Positions 1-9,486 are shown, numbered from the stretch's first letter. The stretch is 64,000 nt of DNA from Xanthomonas cucurbitae (GCF_002939885.1 NZ_MDED01000003.1:62001-126000), one strand, 5' to 3'. Notes: generated by a model not told the origin, from the sequence alone. Translations and numbers: made by a program.

Positions 1-132
1 CGCCTGCAGGCCAGCTGCGGCTTTGTCGGCGCCGCCCGCCTGGCCGGCGCCGTGCGCCTGCTGCGCGGCGACCCGCAGTCGCGCACCGCACAGACCCAGT
101 TCCACGCGGCGGTGACGGCCTTGCTGCGCTGA
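1..132 (+). CDS. C-terminal end of an Hpt-domain (histidine phosphotransfer) protein, partial
   Basis: Forty-three codons in frame with the window edge, ending in TGA. The peptide has a run LQASCGFVGAARL, which resembles the helix after the phospho-accepting histidine of Hpt domains (typically H-x-L-K-A/G-S). The histidine itself would lie upstream of the window. Such domains end many hybrid sensor kinases, and a large hybrid kinase is the most likely parent. Only the tail is visible, so the family call is moderate and the full protein cannot be judged. It converges on recO. Confidence 0.55.
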   Translation, partial: RLQASCGFVGAARLAGAVRLLRGDPQSRTAQTQFHAAVTALLR

Positions 133-150
133 GCCACGCCGCGCGGGCGC

Positions 151-873
151 TCAGCGATGGCGCGCCAGATCCTCGAGCATTTCCCAGGATTTCAGGCCGC
201 GCCCGTTCAAATGCTGCAGCAGCACGCGGCGCATGCTGCGCCGCAGGCCGGGCATGTCCTCGGCGGCCGGCATGCGGTCTTCCCCCAGGGCCAGCAACCC
301 CGCACCGGTAACGGTTTCGCGCCGGTCCTGCGCCAGGCGTTCGCTCAGCACACGCATGGCGCCGTCCTGGGCATCGAGCCGATACCGCGCAGCCGGGTCG
401 ATCGGCTGGCCATCACTGTCGTGTTGCAGATCGAAGCCGAACCCCAGCCCCTCCAGCACGTCGCGCTCGAACCGGCGCAACCCCCAGGCCAGTGGCAGTT
501 CGGAGGCCAGATGCGCGCGCGCCTGCGCATAGCACGCGTACAACTCCGGCACCGCATCATTGCGTGGCGCAAGGCGCAGCAGCAGTTCGCACATATAGAA
601 ACCGGCCAGCATGCGTTCGCCGACCAGACGCGGCGCGGTATCCAGCGCCTCGGCCTGGCGCAACTGTGCGAGCTCGCCGCGTTGCACGGCACTGAACTGG
701 ATCAACTGCAACGGCTGCAATGCCGCCCGCAACGCCTGCTTGCGCGGCCCGTGCACACCACGCGCCAGCAGTCCCACCCGCCCGTGCTGTTCGGTCAGCA
801 CCTCCACCAGCAAGCTGGTTTCGCGCCAGGCCCGCACATGCAATACGAAGCCGGGCTCGTGTTCGATCAGCAT
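151..873 (-). CDS. recO: DNA repair protein RecO
   Basis: 240 aa, the usual RecO length. RecO works with RecR and RecF to load RecA on SSB-coated gapped DNA and to anneal complementary strands. The N-terminal OB-fold opens with [13 protein letters not shown] and has the characteristic [12 protein letters not shown] segment around residues 34-45. The rest is the helical C-terminal domain ([24 protein letters not shown]). It lies downstream of era, as in many proteobacteria, but a 200-base spacer with a heptamer repeat separates them, so it may or may not share the era transcript. The start ATG at 873 gives the canonical MLIEHEPGF-type beginning. Confidence 0.95.
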   Translation of the reverse strand: MLIEHEPGFVLHVRAWRETSLLVEVLTEQHGRVGLLARGVHGPRKQALRAALQPLQLIQFSAVQRGELAQLRQAEALDTAPRLVGERMLAGFYMCELLLRLAPRNDAVPELYACYAQARAHLASELPLAWGLRRFERDVLEGLGFGFDLQHDSDGQPIDPAARYRLDAQDGAMRVLSERLAQDRRETVTGAGLLALGEDRMPAAEDMPGLRRSMRRVLLQHLNGRGLKSWEMLEDLARHR

Positions 874-1043
874 GCGAGGAGGAGCCGGGACTTGGGAAAA
901 GCCAGGGCAAGCAGCTGCTCGCCACGTCGCCGAAAATGCACGCCGCCGTCGCCGCCAAATCCAAGCGCCATGCGGTCAGCACCAAAGGCGCACCACAGCG
1001 CCGTTTTCCGCTTGCTTCGGATGAACGCTCCAGCGCTCTTCCC

Positions 1044-1071
1044 GGGTCCCGGGTCCCGGGTCCCCGGTCCC
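1044..1071. repeat. Four-unit GGGTCCC heptanucleotide tandem repeat after era
   Basis: Three exact GGGTCCC units follow one another from 1044 to 1064, then one variant CGGTCCC. The array ends four bases before the era stop codon at 1076-1078. The unit is also seven bases long, like the GATTCCC units elsewhere in this window, but its sequence differs. Being self-complementary (GGGTCCC/GGGACCC) it can fold back on itself. Confidence 0.8.
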
Positions 1072-1075
1072 GGCC

Positions 1076-1972
1076 TCATTCGTAGCCGAACGCCTTCAAC
1101 GCCGCCTCGTCGTCCGACCAGCCTTCGCGCACGCGCACCCAGGTTTCCAGGAACACCTTGGCACCGAACAGCCGCTCCATCTGCAGGCGCGCCTTGCCGC
1201 CGATGTCCTTCAGGCGGGTGCCGCCCTTGCCGATCACGATGGCCTTCTGGCCTTCGCGCTCGACCCAGATCACCGCACCAATGCGCAGCAGCGCGCCGTC
1301 TTCGGCAAACCGTTCGATCTCCACCGTGGTGGCATACGGCAATTCTTCGCCGAGCTGACGCATCAGCTGCTCGCGGACCAGCTCGCCGGCCAGGAAACGC
1401 TGGCTGCGGTCGGTGATTTCGTCCTCGCCGAACATCGCCTCGGCTTCGGGCACCAGCTTGAGCAGATCGCTCACCAAGGCTTCCAGCCCCTTGCGCTTGA
1501 GCGCGGAGACCGGATGCACCGCCGCGAAGGTGCGCCCTTCGCTGACCTGGGCCAGGAACGGGAACAGCGCGGTCTTGTCCTTGAGCCGGTCCACCTTGTT
1601 GACCACCAGCACGACCGGCACGTTGGCATCGCTGAGCACGCGGAAGGCCAGGGTGTCCTCTTCGTCCCAGCGGCCGGCCTCGATCACCAGCACGGCCGCA
1701 TCCACACCTTCGAGCGAGCCGCGCGCGGCACGGTTCATCACCCGGTTCATCGCGCGCTTCTGCTCGCGATGCAGCCCGGGCGTGTCGACCAGCATCAGCT
1801 GGCCTTCCGGGAAGGTGGCGATGCCCAGCAAGCGGTGGCGCGTGGTCTGCGGCCGGTTGGAGACGATGCTGACCTTGGCGCCCACCAGGGCATTGGTCAA
1901 GGTGGATTTGCCGACATTCGGCCGGCCGATCACGGCAACGCTGCCGCTACGGTGGGGAGTGGTTTCGCTCAC
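1076..1972 (-). CDS. era: GTPase Era
   Basis: 298 aa essential GTPase that binds 16S rRNA and assists 30S maturation at the membrane. The G1 loop GRPNVGKS is at residues 16-23, followed by the G3 DTPG and the G4 NKVD. The C-terminal KH domain carries VIGKGG. A longer open frame exists upstream, but the sensible start is GTG at 1972: it overlaps the rnc stop by four bases (GTGA) and gives the conserved [10 protein letters not shown] start. The coupling to rnc implies one operon (lepA-lepB-DUF4845-rnc-era), the common proteobacterial order. Confidence 0.96.
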   Translation of the reverse strand: MSETTPHRSGSVAVIGRPNVGKSTLTNALVGAKVSIVSNRPQTTRHRLLGIATFPEGQLMLVDTPGLHREQKRAMNRVMNRAARGSLEGVDAAVLVIEAGRWDEEDTLAFRVLSDANVPVVLVVNKVDRLKDKTALFPFLAQVSEGRTFAAVHPVSALKRKGLEALVSDLLKLVPEAEAMFGEDEITDRSQRFLAGELVREQLMRQLGEELPYATTVEIERFAEDGALLRIGAVIWVEREGQKAIVIGKGGTRLKDIGGKARLQMERLFGAKVFLETWVRVREGWSDDEAALKAFGYE

Positions 1973-2649
1973 GTATTGACATCCAATTGTGCGATGACGG
2001 TGGCCGCCGCCTGTTGTTCGGCAAGACGGCGCGAGGTGCCCTGGCCTTCGGCACGCGAGAAGGGCTGCTCCAGGATGCAGGCCACATGGAACTGCTTGGC
2101 GTGCTCGTCGCCGCTTTCGCTGAGCAGGGCGTAGGTGGGCAATGGCAGCTGCCGTGCCTGCAACCATTCCTGCAGCCGGGTCTTGGGATCTTTTTCCGCC
2201 TTGCCGACCGGCAATGCCGCCAGCGAGGGCTCGAACCACGGCAACACCACTGCCCGGCAGCGCTCGAAGCCGCAGTCCAGGTAGATGGCCGCGACGATCG
2301 CCTCGACCGCATCGGCCAGGATGGAATCGCGGCGATGGCCGCCGGATTTGAGCTCGCCCGGCCCCAGGGTCAGCCGTTCGCCCAGGTTGAGCGTGCGGCC
2401 GATCACCGCCAGCGCACCTTCGCGTACCAGCTCGGCGCGTGCGCGGGTCAGTGCGCCTTCGTCGGCCTTGGGCCAGCGCTGGTACAGCGCCTCGGCGATC
2501 AGCAGGTTGACGATCCCGTCGCCGAGGAACTCCAACCGCTCGTTGTGCGGCGTTCCGGCGCTGCGATGGCGCAGCGCCTGGGCGAGCAGACCCGGATCGG
2601 CGAACGCATGCCCGATCGGATCACCGCGCTGGAAGGTTCTATTCGACAC
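1969..2649 (-). CDS. rnc: Ribonuclease III
   Basis: 226 aa double-stranded-RNA endonuclease for rRNA and mRNA processing. The catalytic signature is present as [10 protein letters not shown] near residues 37-46, and the second acidic cluster as [17 protein letters not shown] dsRNA-binding domain fills the C-terminus (KTRLQEWLQ to [10 protein letters not shown]). The residue after the catalytic GD is glycine where E. coli has serine; this is outside the metal ligands and probably neutral. The start at 2649 overlaps the end of the DUF4845 gene by 11 bases, and the stop overlaps era, so translation is probably coupled through the operon. Confidence 0.96.
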   Translation of the reverse strand: MSNRTFQRGDPIGHAFADPGLLAQALRHRSAGTPHNERLEFLGDGIVNLLIAEALYQRWPKADEGALTRARAELVREGALAVIGRTLNLGERLTLGPGELKSGGHRRDSILADAVEAIVAAIYLDCGFERCRAVVLPWFEPSLAALPVGKAEKDPKTRLQEWLQARQLPLPTYALLSESGDEHAKQFHVACILEQPFSRAEGQGTSRRLAEQQAAATVIAQLDVNT

Positions 2650-3016
2650 TGCGCCCTTTCATGTCCTCGGACGTGTCGAACTTACCCACGATATCCAGAT
2701 TACCGATCAGCTCGCGACGCACTTCGTAGTTGACCTTCATCCGCCAGCCGCCATCGATCCGCTCGAACTTGACGTCCTCTTTCTTGACGTTTTCCGAGTA
2801 ATTGATATACAGCCGACGAAAGAACAGATCCTGTAACTTGGACGGGTCCATGTTGGCACTCCCCGGCTCGTTGGCCAGGCCCTTCATCGCGGTGCGCACG
2901 GAGTAGTACTCCTGGTACATCGGAAACAGCTTCATCCCGATATACAGGCCGAACCCGACCACCGCCAGCACCACCACGAACGAGGTCAACGTCATACCGC
3001 TCTGCTTGCGCTTCAT
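2639..3016 (-). CDS. DUF4845 single-pass membrane protein
   Basis: 125 aa protein of the DUF4845 family, found between lepB and rnc in many gammaproteobacteria; its function is not established. One N-terminal membrane helix ([19 protein letters not shown]) precedes a small soluble domain with [12 protein letters not shown] and a basic, strand-rich tail. I chose ATG 3016 because AGGGGAA lies just upstream; an ATG at 3046 would add ten residues but has no clear ribosome-binding site. The prepilin-like start [10 protein letters not shown] is noticeable, but there is no GFTLIE motif. Confidence 0.88.
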   Translation of the reverse strand: MKRKQSGMTLTSFVVVLAVVGFGLYIGMKLFPMYQEYYSVRTAMKGLANEPGSANMDPSKLQDLFFRRLYINYSENVKKEDVKFERIDGGWRMKVNYEVRRELIGNLDIVGKFDTSEDMKGRSVE

Positions 3017-3046
3017 TGTGCTTCCCCTGGCACGCCGTGCGTGCAT

Positions 3047-3847
3047 TTACTGGATTCCGGTCCCGATCCGCGATGGATCGAAACTCCCCTTGCAGAACCA
3101 CCCTTCGCAATTGAGCCAGATCAGGAACGCCTTGCCGCGCAGATTGGCTTCCGGCAGGAAGTGCGTCTGGGTCCAGAACCGGCTGTCTTCGCTATTGTCG
3201 CGATTGTCCCCCATCACGAAATAGCTGTCTGCCGGCACCGTCCAGTCGCCCTGGCCGGCCGGCATGTTGCGGCCCACCCACTCCAGCACGGTATGCGTGC
3301 GACCGGGCAGGTCTTCCACCAGCAGCGAGGTGCCGGTCATTTCGGCGCCCTTGCCCTTGCCGATGTACTCGCCCTTGACCGTGTAGCGCATGGGCTTGTC
3401 GTTGATGTACAGCGTGTCGCCGTGGAAACCGATCCTGTCGCCGGGCAGGCCCACCACGCGCTTGATCCAGTTCTGGTCCGGCGCATGCGGCGGCTTGAAC
3501 ACCACCACGTCGCCGCGCTTGGGCTCGCCGATGGGGATGAACTTGGTATTGGTGATCGGCAGGCGGAAGCCGTAGGCGAACTTGTTGACCAGGATGAAAT
3601 CGCCGATCAGCAGGTTGGGCATCATCGAGCTGGACGGAATCTTGTACGGCTCGGCCACGAAGCTGCGCAGGATCAACACCACCGCCAGCACCGGGAAGAA
3701 GGCGCGCGAGTAGTCGATGATGGCCGGCTCGCTGTCCAGCAACCCGGCCCGTGCGGCCCGGCGCTTGGCCAGGAACAGCTTGTCCAGCAGCCAGATGAAG
3801 CCGCTGCCCAGGGTCAGCACAACCAGGATGATTTCAAACCATTTCAT
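3047..3847 (-). CDS. lepB: Signal peptidase I
   Basis: 266 aa inner-membrane protease that removes Sec signal peptides. Two N-terminal helices (about residues 5-27 and 49-64) precede the periplasmic catalytic domain. The nucleophile motif PSSSMMPNLLIGD places the catalytic serine at residue 74, and the lysine is K129 in WIKRVVGLPGD. The terminal signature GDNRDNSEDSR is intact. It lies downstream of lepA, separated by about 100 bases that hold a palindromic heptamer repeat, so read-through may be partial. Confidence 0.96.
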   Translation of the reverse strand: MKWFEIILVVLTLGSGFIWLLDKLFLAKRRAARAGLLDSEPAIIDYSRAFFPVLAVVLILRSFVAEPYKIPSSSMMPNLLIGDFILVNKFAYGFRLPITNTKFIPIGEPKRGDVVVFKPPHAPDQNWIKRVVGLPGDRIGFHGDTLYINDKPMRYTVKGEYIGKGKGAEMTGTSLLVEDLPGRTHTVLEWVGRNMPAGQGDWTVPADSYFVMGDNRDNSEDSRFWTQTHFLPEANLRGKAFLIWLNCEGWFCKGSFDPSRIGTGIQ

Positions 3848-3864
3848 TGGTGTTCCTTCGGAAA

Positions 3865-3948
3865 GGGAATCGAGAATCGAGAATGGGGAATCGGAACAGC
3901 AGGAGCGCTCGCGCTCTTGCGATTCCCGATTCCCGATTTACCATTCCC
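3865..3948. repeat. Palindromic heptamer-repeat element between lepA and lepB
   Basis: Left side has degenerate GGGAATC units (GGGAATCGAGAATCGAGAATGGGGAATCGG in pieces) and right side has two GATTCCC units plus ATTCCC, with a GCGCTCGCGCTCTTGC core. The two sides are inverted, so a transcript would fold into a long hairpin. It belongs to the same family as the elements at 5819-6068 and 54276. It fills the lepA-lepB spacer and could attenuate transcription between the genes. Confidence 0.8.
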
Positions 3949-3950
3949 AG

Positions 3951-5756
3951 CTACTTATCCATCTGCAGGACAGCCAGGAAGGCCTCCTGCGGAATCTCCA
4001 CGCGGCCGACCTGCTTCATGCGCTTCTTGCCTTCCTTCTGCTTTTCCAGCAGCTTTTTCTTGCGCGAGACGTCGCCACCATAGCACTTGGCCAGCACGTT
4101 CTTGCGCATCGCCTTGACCGTGGAGCGCGAGATGATCTGCGAGCCGATCGCCGCCTGGATCGCCACGTCGAACATCTGCCGCGGGATCAGCTCCTTCATC
4201 TTTTCGCACAGCTCGCGGCCGCGCCGGTCGGCGTGGCTGCGGTGCACGATCAGCGACAGCGCATCGACCTTGTCGCCGTTGATCAGCACGTCCACGCGCA
4301 CGAACGGGCCGGCATCGAACCGCACGAAGTGGTAATCCAGCGAGGCATAGCCACGGCTGACCGACTTGAGCTTGTCGAAGAAATCCAGCACCACCTCGGC
4401 CATCGGCAGCTCGTAGCTGATCTGCACCTGGCTCCCCAGGTAGTTGATGCCGATCTGGGTGCCGCGCTTTTCCTCGCACAGCTTGATGATGTTGCCGATG
4501 TATTCTTCGGGCGTCAGCACGTTGGCGCGGATGATCGGCTCGCGGATCTCCTCCACCAGGTTCAACTGCGGCAACTTGGCCGGGTTGTCCATGTTGATGA
4601 CCGAGCCATCGGTCTTGAGCACTTCGTACACCACGGTCGGCGCGGTGCTGATGAGATCCAGGTTGTACTCGCGCTCCAGCCGCTCCTGCACGATCTCCAT
4701 GTGCAGCATGCCCAAAAAGCCGCAGCGGAAGCCGAAGCCCATCGCCTCGGAGCTTTCCGGCTCGAAGCGCAGCGCCGCATCGTTCAGGCGCAGCTTGCCC
4801 AGCGCCTCGCGCAGGTCCGGGTAGTCCTCGGCATCGACCGGAAACAGGCCGGCGAACACGCGCGGCTGCATTTCCTGGAAGCCGGGCAAGGCATGCGGGG
4901 CGGGGTCGCCGGCCAGGGTCAGGGTGTCGCCGACCGGCGCACCGTGCACGTCCTTGATCGAGGCATTGATCCAGCCCACTTCGCCGGCGCCCAGGGCCGC
5001 CAGCTCCTTGCGCTTGGGCGTGAACACGCCGACCTTGTCCACCAGATGCGTGCGGCCGGTGGACATCACCAGGATCTTGCTGCCTGGCTTGATCTGGCCC
5101 TGCATCACGCGCACCAGAGAGACCACGCCCAGGTAGTTGTCGAACCAGGAATCGATGATGAGCGCCTGCAATTTATCGGTATCGCGCGGGGTCGGCGGCG
5201 GAATGCGCTGCACGATGGCTTCCAGCACCAGATCGATGTTCAGGCCGGTCTTGGCGCTGACCGCCACCGCGTCTTCGGCATCGATGCCGATCACCGCTTC
5301 GATCTCGGCCTTGGCGCGGTCGACGTCGGCGGTGTGCAGGTCGATCTTGTTGAGCACCGGCACCACTTCCAGGCCCTGCTCCACTGCCGTGTAGCAGTTG
5401 GCCACCGACTGCGCTTCCACGCCCTGCGCCGCATCCACCACCAGCAGCGCGCCTTCGCAGGCAGCCAGCGAGCGGCTGACTTCATAGGAGAAGTCCACAT
5501 GCCCGGGGGTGTCGATGAAGTTCAGGTGGTAGGTCTGCCCGTCCTTGGCGGTATACGGCAGGGACACCGACTGCGCCTTGATGGTGATGCCGCGCTCGCG
5601 CTCGATCGGGTTGGAGTCCAGCACCTGGGCCTCCATCTCGCGCGCCTGCAGGCCGCCACACAACTGGATGATCCGGTCGGCCAGGGTCGATTTACCGTGG
5701 TCGACGTGGGCAATGATGGAGAAATTGCGGATGTTCCGCATTGAATCAGAGGACAT
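3951..5756 (-). CDS. lepA: Elongation factor 4 (LepA), back-translocating GTPase
   Basis: 601 aa (596 if ATG 5741 is used). The N-terminal GTPase domain has [17 protein letters not shown] and NKID; elongation-factor domains follow, and the C-terminus has the LepA-specific end [23 protein letters not shown]. LepA acts on the ribosome during initiation or stalled elongation and associates with the membrane. The start at 5756 ([12 protein letters not shown]) is kept because related Xanthomonas proteins begin similarly; the internal ATG has no better ribosome-binding site. Confidence 0.96.
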   Translation of the reverse strand: MSSDSMRNIRNFSIIAHVDHGKSTLADRIIQLCGGLQAREMEAQVLDSNPIERERGITIKAQSVSLPYTAKDGQTYHLNFIDTPGHVDFSYEVSRSLAACEGALLVVDAAQGVEAQSVANCYTAVEQGLEVVPVLNKIDLHTADVDRAKAEIEAVIGIDAEDAVAVSAKTGLNIDLVLEAIVQRIPPPTPRDTDKLQALIIDSWFDNYLGVVSLVRVMQGQIKPGSKILVMSTGRTHLVDKVGVFTPKRKELAALGAGEVGWINASIKDVHGAPVGDTLTLAGDPAPHALPGFQEMQPRVFAGLFPVDAEDYPDLREALGKLRLNDAALRFEPESSEAMGFGFRCGFLGMLHMEIVQERLEREYNLDLISTAPTVVYEVLKTDGSVINMDNPAKLPQLNLVEEIREPIIRANVLTPEEYIGNIIKLCEEKRGTQIGINYLGSQVQISYELPMAEVVLDFFDKLKSVSRGYASLDYHFVRFDAGPFVRVDVLINGDKVDALSLIVHRSHADRRGRELCEKMKELIPRQMFDVAIQAAIGSQIISRSTVKAMRKNVLAKCYGGDVSRKKKLLEKQKEGKKRMKQVGRVEIPQEAFLAVLQMDK

Positions 5757-5818
5757 TGAGGTGGGCGCCGGCGCAGCCGTCGTCAGGGTAACGCAGCATT
5801 ATCGCACGGCCAGCCCCG

Positions 5819-5940
5819 TTGGGGCCGGGGAATCGGGAATCGGGAGTGGGGAATCGGAAAAGCAAGACGAGCCATCGCCTCGCGGACCCGCTCTTGCTCT
5901 TGCTCTTGCCCATTCCCGATTCCCGATTCTCCATTCCCTC
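5819..5940. repeat. Heptamer-flanked palindromic element, copy 1 of a tandem pair
   Basis: A 122-base unit: TTGGGGCCGGGG, then GAATCGG-type heptamers, a core with GCAAGACGAGCC and three CTCTTG units, then CCCGATTCCCGATTC and a terminal CCATTCCCTC. The ends are inverted relative to each other. It lies between lepA and mucD. Confidence 0.85.
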
Positions 5941-6068
5941 TTGGGGCCGGGAATTGGGAATCGGGAGTGGGGAATCGGAAAAGCAAGACGAGCCATCGCC
6001 TCGCGGACCCGCTCTTGCTCTTGCTCTTGCCCATTCCCGATTCCCGATTCCCGATTCTCCATTCCCTC
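5941..6068. repeat. Heptamer-flanked palindromic element, copy 2 of a tandem pair
   Basis: Nearly identical to the adjacent 5819-5940 unit but 128 bases long: it has one additional GATTCCC heptamer on the right side, one fewer G in the left GGGG run and one G-to-T change (GAATTGGG). It ends two bases before the mucD stop codon. The difference in heptamer number is direct evidence of slippage within this family. Confidence 0.85.
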
Positions 6069-6070
6069 CC

Positions 6071-7654
6071 TTAGCCGCCGGCCTTCAGGGCCACATAGCT
6101 GGTCGCCGTGCCGTCGGTGACCAGCAGCATGACCACGTCGCCCTTCTTGTAGCTGGACAGCGCGCGGTTGAGGTCGGCGACGCTGCCCACCTTGGTGCGG
6201 GCGACGCGGGCGATGACCAGGCCCGGCGACAGCGGCGGCTGGGTGCTGCGCGCGGCGGCGCCGGTGACTGCCGCGATCCGCACGCCCTCGCCCGCCGCAA
6301 GGCCCAGGCGGCTGCGCTCGGCGGCCGTCAGGTCGGCCACCTGCAGGCCGAGCAAGGCCACGCTGGCCGGGGCCTCCGGCGTGGCATCGGCGGCGGCGGT
6401 GCGCGGTGCGGCGTCTTCGCTGCCATCCTGCAACGGCGCCAGGGTGACGCTGACCTGGCGCGGCTTGCCGTCGCGCAGCACGTCCAGGACGACCTTGGTG
6501 CCTGGTGCCAGCAGGCCGATCATCGGCGGCAGATCGCTGGAGGCCTCGATCGGCTTGCCATTGACCGCACGGATCACATCACCCACCTCGACCCCGGCCT
6601 TGGCAGCCGGGCTACCGGCAGGTATGTCGTTGACCAGCGCACCACGCGTATCCGGCAGCCCCAGGCCCTGTGCCTTCAACGCATCGATCGCGCCAACCTG
6701 CACCCCCAGCATGCCGCGACTCACGCGCCCGGTCGCCTTGATCTGCTCGGCGGCGCCGAAGGCCAGGTCGATCGGGATCGCGAAGCTGATCCCCATGTAG
6801 CCGCCGGAGGCGGAGAAGATCTGCGAATTGATGCCGACCACTTCACCGCGGGTATTGAGCAGCGGGCCGCCGGAGTTGCCCTGGTTGATCGCCACGTCGG
6901 TCTGGATGAAGGGCACGTAGCGCTGGTCCGCATACGGATTGCTGCGGCCGGTGGCACTGACGATGCCGGCAGTGACCGAGTGGTCCAGGCCGAACGGCGA
7001 GCCGATCGCCACCACCCACTGGCCCGGCTTGAGCGTGTTGGAATCGCCCAGGCGCACGGTCGGCAGGCCCTTGGCCTCGATCTTCAGCAGCGCCACGTCG
7101 TACTGCGCGTCGCTGCCCACCACCTTGGCCTTGAACTCACGACGGTCGGTCAGCTTGACGGTGACTTCGCTGGCGCCATCGACCACATGGTGATTGGTCA
7201 GCACATAGCCGTCGGCGGAAATGATGAAGCCCGATCCCATCGACTTGCCAGCGATGCCGCCATCGTCATCGCCACCACCCGGCCCCCGACGTGGGCCGCC
7301 CGGCATCTGGAAATCCGGGCCGAAAAAGCGCTTGAAGAATTCCGGCATCTGCTCGTCGTCGGGCATCGCCCCGCCGCCACGGCCACCCGGGCCGCTGCGC
7401 TGCTGCCGCGCCATCGCATCCTTGCGGGTAATGGTGGTTTCGATATTGACCACGCCCGGGCCGACCTGCTCGACCAGGTTGGTGAAGTCCGGCAAGCCCG
7501 CCACCAACTGTGGCGCCGGGGTGGTGCTGCGGTTGGCGGCGATCGGCGCACTGGCCTTGGCCGGTGCCGACGGCGGCGTCTGCTGGGCACAGGCTGCCAG
7601 CGGCAAAGTCATGGCGATCAGGCCAAACATCTGGGTACGCATACGGTGATTCAT
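6071..7654 (-). CDS. mucD: MucD/DegP-type periplasmic serine protease (HtrA family), predicted lipoprotein
   Basis: 527 aa from ATG 7654, which follows GGAGGC. The signal peptide ends in the lipobox LAAC, giving a lipidated C22, which is unusual for classical DegP. The trypsin-like domain has the triad H156 (TNHHVVD), D186 (YDVALL) and S261 (NQGNSGGPL). A Gly/Asp-rich loop (about 90-135) precedes it. A PDZ domain follows (GMLGVQV to VLRDGKPRQVSV) and a second, more degenerate one ends the protein. It degrades misfolded envelope proteins and in this genus forms an envelope-stress unit with rseA and rpoE. The gap from rseA is 109 bases. Confidence 0.93.
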   Translation of the reverse strand: MNHRMRTQMFGLIAMTLPLAACAQQTPPSAPAKASAPIAANRSTTPAPQLVAGLPDFTNLVEQVGPGVVNIETTITRKDAMARQQRSGPGGRGGGAMPDDEQMPEFFKRFFGPDFQMPGGPRRGPGGGDDDGGIAGKSMGSGFIISADGYVLTNHHVVDGASEVTVKLTDRREFKAKVVGSDAQYDVALLKIEAKGLPTVRLGDSNTLKPGQWVVAIGSPFGLDHSVTAGIVSATGRSNPYADQRYVPFIQTDVAINQGNSGGPLLNTRGEVVGINSQIFSASGGYMGISFAIPIDLAFGAAEQIKATGRVSRGMLGVQVGAIDALKAQGLGLPDTRGALVNDIPAGSPAAKAGVEVGDVIRAVNGKPIEASSDLPPMIGLLAPGTKVVLDVLRDGKPRQVSVTLAPLQDGSEDAAPRTAAADATPEAPASVALLGLQVADLTAAERSRLGLAAGEGVRIAAVTGAAARSTQPPLSPGLVIARVARTKVGSVADLNRALSSYKKGDVVMLLVTDGTATSYVALKAGG

Positions 7655-7763
7655 CGAGTTGCCTCCGATGGCAGGGCGACAGGAACCGGAACCCGTGCAG
7701 CGACACGGGTCCGACAAGATAATGGGAGGGAGGGCGCCGAATGGATGAAGATCGGCCGCCGGG

Positions 7764-8633
7764 TCAGTGCTGCAGGCCCTGCGCCGACGGCGGCAGGCTG
7801 GGTTGCGCAGTCCGGACCGCCTGCGGCGCTGGTTCGAACGGATAGAACGCCGGGCCCTGGCGGCTCTGGCTGAAACTGGCGTTGAGCGGGCTGTCGCCAG
7901 CGCCGGACAGTGCCGCGCGCGGCCAGGGACGCGCCTGCAAGGTGGTATCCGGGTGCGTGAACGGGTTGGACGATAACGCCGGGTTCGCCGCAGCCGGGGT
8001 GGCAGCAGCCATCCTCTGCGCCGGCGCCTGCTGCTGGCGCGCGGCCACACCGCGCGCCACCTGCTGGTTGCGGGTGGCGCCGCTGCGGCGCGTGGAGGCC
8101 AGCGCAGCGGCCGGGACGGCGGCAACAAGCGCGCCGCCGTCGCCAGGATTGGCCGGGGCGGGCGTTGCCGGCGCCTTTGGCGCGACCGGCGGTTGCACGG
8201 CGGCAGGCAGCTGCGCCGCGGTGGCATACACCGGCACCTCGGTCACCGTCGGGGCCGGTTCCGGCAAGCGCTCGCGCGCCATGAACATGGCGATCGCCGC
8301 GACCGACGCGGCAATCGCCGCGCCACCACCCCACCGCCAGCGTGCGGCCGCGCGCGGCGCCGGCTGTGGCAGAGGGGCAGGCTCATCGGCAATCGCGCTG
8401 CGCACGCGCGCGGCGAAATCCAGCGGTGCCGGCGCACTGGCCGCGCCGCGCAACACATCGCCGCACAGCTGCCAACGTTCGTGGCAGCCGGCGAGTTCGT
8501 CGTCGTGGGCCAGCCGGCGCAACAGGAAGCGCGATTCGTCCGCGCTCAGCTCGCCATCCACCAGCGCGGACAACTGCTGCCGGTAGTGGCGGTCGAACTT
8601 ATCGGTGGTGGACATATCGGGGTGATGGCTCAT
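7764..8633 (-). CDS. rseA: Anti-sigma-E factor RseA/MucA
   Basis: 289 aa inner-membrane anti-sigma factor. The N-terminal cytoplasmic RseA domain is plain (QLSALVDGELSADESRFLLRRLAHDDEL, given here as landmarks), followed by one membrane helix at about residues 95-115 and a long Ala/Pro/Gln-rich periplasmic region. It should hold RpoE inactive until proteolysis under envelope stress. The ATG at 8633 overlaps the rpoE stop by four bases (ATGA), giving coupled, near-stoichiometric synthesis; the second ATG at 8615 lacks this advantage. The periplasmic part is low-complexity and poorly conserved in the family. Confidence 0.9.
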   Translation of the reverse strand: MSHHPDMSTTDKFDRHYRQQLSALVDGELSADESRFLLRRLAHDDELAGCHERWQLCGDVLRGAASAPAPLDFAARVRSAIADEPAPLPQPAPRAAARWRWGGGAAIAASVAAIAMFMARERLPEPAPTVTEVPVYATAAQLPAAVQPPVAPKAPATPAPANPGDGGALVAAVPAAALASTRRSGATRNQQVARGVAARQQQAPAQRMAAATPAAANPALSSNPFTHPDTTLQARPWPRAALSGAGDSPLNASFSQSRQGPAFYPFEPAPQAVRTAQPSLPPSAQGLQH

Positions 8634-9250
8634 ACGCGGTGTCGCTCACGGGTAGCGCTTTCGGTCTCCAGCAGAGGCCGCAGCTCGATGTCGATGGCCT
8701 CGCGCGCTCGGAAGATGCGCGAGCGCACCGTTCCGATCGGGCAATCCATCTTTCGCGCGATGTCTTCGTAACTCAGGCCTTCCACCTCGCGCAGAGTGAT
8801 GGCCAACCGGAGTTCTTCCGGCAGGGCTTGGACCGCGCGCATCACCGTTTGTTCCAGCTCCTGTCGCATCAGTTCACGCTCCGGGGTGTCGGTGTCGCGC
8901 AACCGGGTGGCCCCATCGAACTGCTCGGCATCGCTGATCTCGATGTCGTCGGTGGGCGGCCGGCGGTTGTGCGCAACCAGATGGTTCTTGGCGGTGTTGA
9001 CGGCAATGCGGTGCAACCATGTATAGAACTGCGAGTCGCCGCGGAAACTGTTGATCGCGCGGTACGCGCGCACAAACGTGTCCTGGGCCACATCCTGGCA
9101 TTCGCTCCAGTCGGCGATGTAGCGCCCGATCAAGGCGACGATCCTGTGCTGGTACTTGCGCACCAGCCCATCGAACGCCGCGCTCTCGCCGCGCTGCACG
9201 CGCCGGACCAGTTCCAGGTCCAGCTCCTGAGGTGTATCGACTTCGGCCAT
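8630..9250 (-). CDS. rpoE: RNA polymerase sigma-E factor (ECF)
   Basis: 206 aa ECF sigma factor. Region 2 includes YQHRIVALIGRYI, the DVAQDTFVRAYR stretch and FYTWLHRIAVNTAKN; region 4 carries LREVEGLSYEDIARKMDCPIGTVRSRIFRARE, the helix-turn-helix that reads the -35 element. The frame stays open to 9343, but ATG 9250 is chosen because the protein then starts at the conserved MAEVDTPQELDLELV and because a sigma-E-type promoter lies at 9290-9316, inside the longer version. It heads the rpoE-rseA-mucD unit. Confidence 0.95.
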   Translation of the reverse strand: MAEVDTPQELDLELVRRVQRGESAAFDGLVRKYQHRIVALIGRYIADWSECQDVAQDTFVRAYRAINSFRGDSQFYTWLHRIAVNTAKNHLVAHNRRPPTDDIEISDAEQFDGATRLRDTDTPERELMRQELEQTVMRAVQALPEELRLAITLREVEGLSYEDIARKMDCPIGTVRSRIFRAREAIDIELRPLLETESATRERHRV

Positions 9251-9289
9251 GGTGGGCCGCACTCCTGTCAGCCCACCGAAGTCGGGCAA

Positions 9290-9316
9290 TGAGACCGCGA
9301 TTGAAGAGGAAAGTTC
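9290..9316 (-). promoter_or_regulatory. Sigma-E-dependent promoter of rpoE
   Basis: On the minus strand GAACTT (9316-9311) is followed after exactly 16 bases by TCTCA (9294-9290). The sigma-E consensus is GAACTT-N16-TCTGA, so only one base differs. Transcription would begin around 9283, some 30 bases before the rpoE ATG. It predicts positive autoregulation of the operon. Confidence 0.75.
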
Positions 9317-9486
9317 ATACCGATCCGTCCGCGCGTCACGCATCCGGGTAGTGGTACCGATGCGTCGCCAGCGACGTCCCGCCGAGGCACGTGCCGCCCC
9401 TGTCGACAGGTATGGGCATTTGACGTGAAGGAAACAACCTCTGGATGATAACGGCCTTTCCTCACTATCGCCGGACGGCCAACCGC

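Noticed and set aside
867-1079. 70-codon frame between recO and era
   Set aside because: It spans the GGGTCCC repeat, has no ribosome-binding site and has no recognisable features.
3717-5744. A 675-codon open frame on the plus strand opposite lepA
   Set aside because: It is the antisense shadow of lepA. It is His/Leu/Arg-rich with no family resemblance, while the opposite strand is a perfect EF-4.
9251-9343. Longer RpoE start at 9343
   Set aside because: A sigma-E-type promoter lies within the extra region and the extra residues are not family-like.
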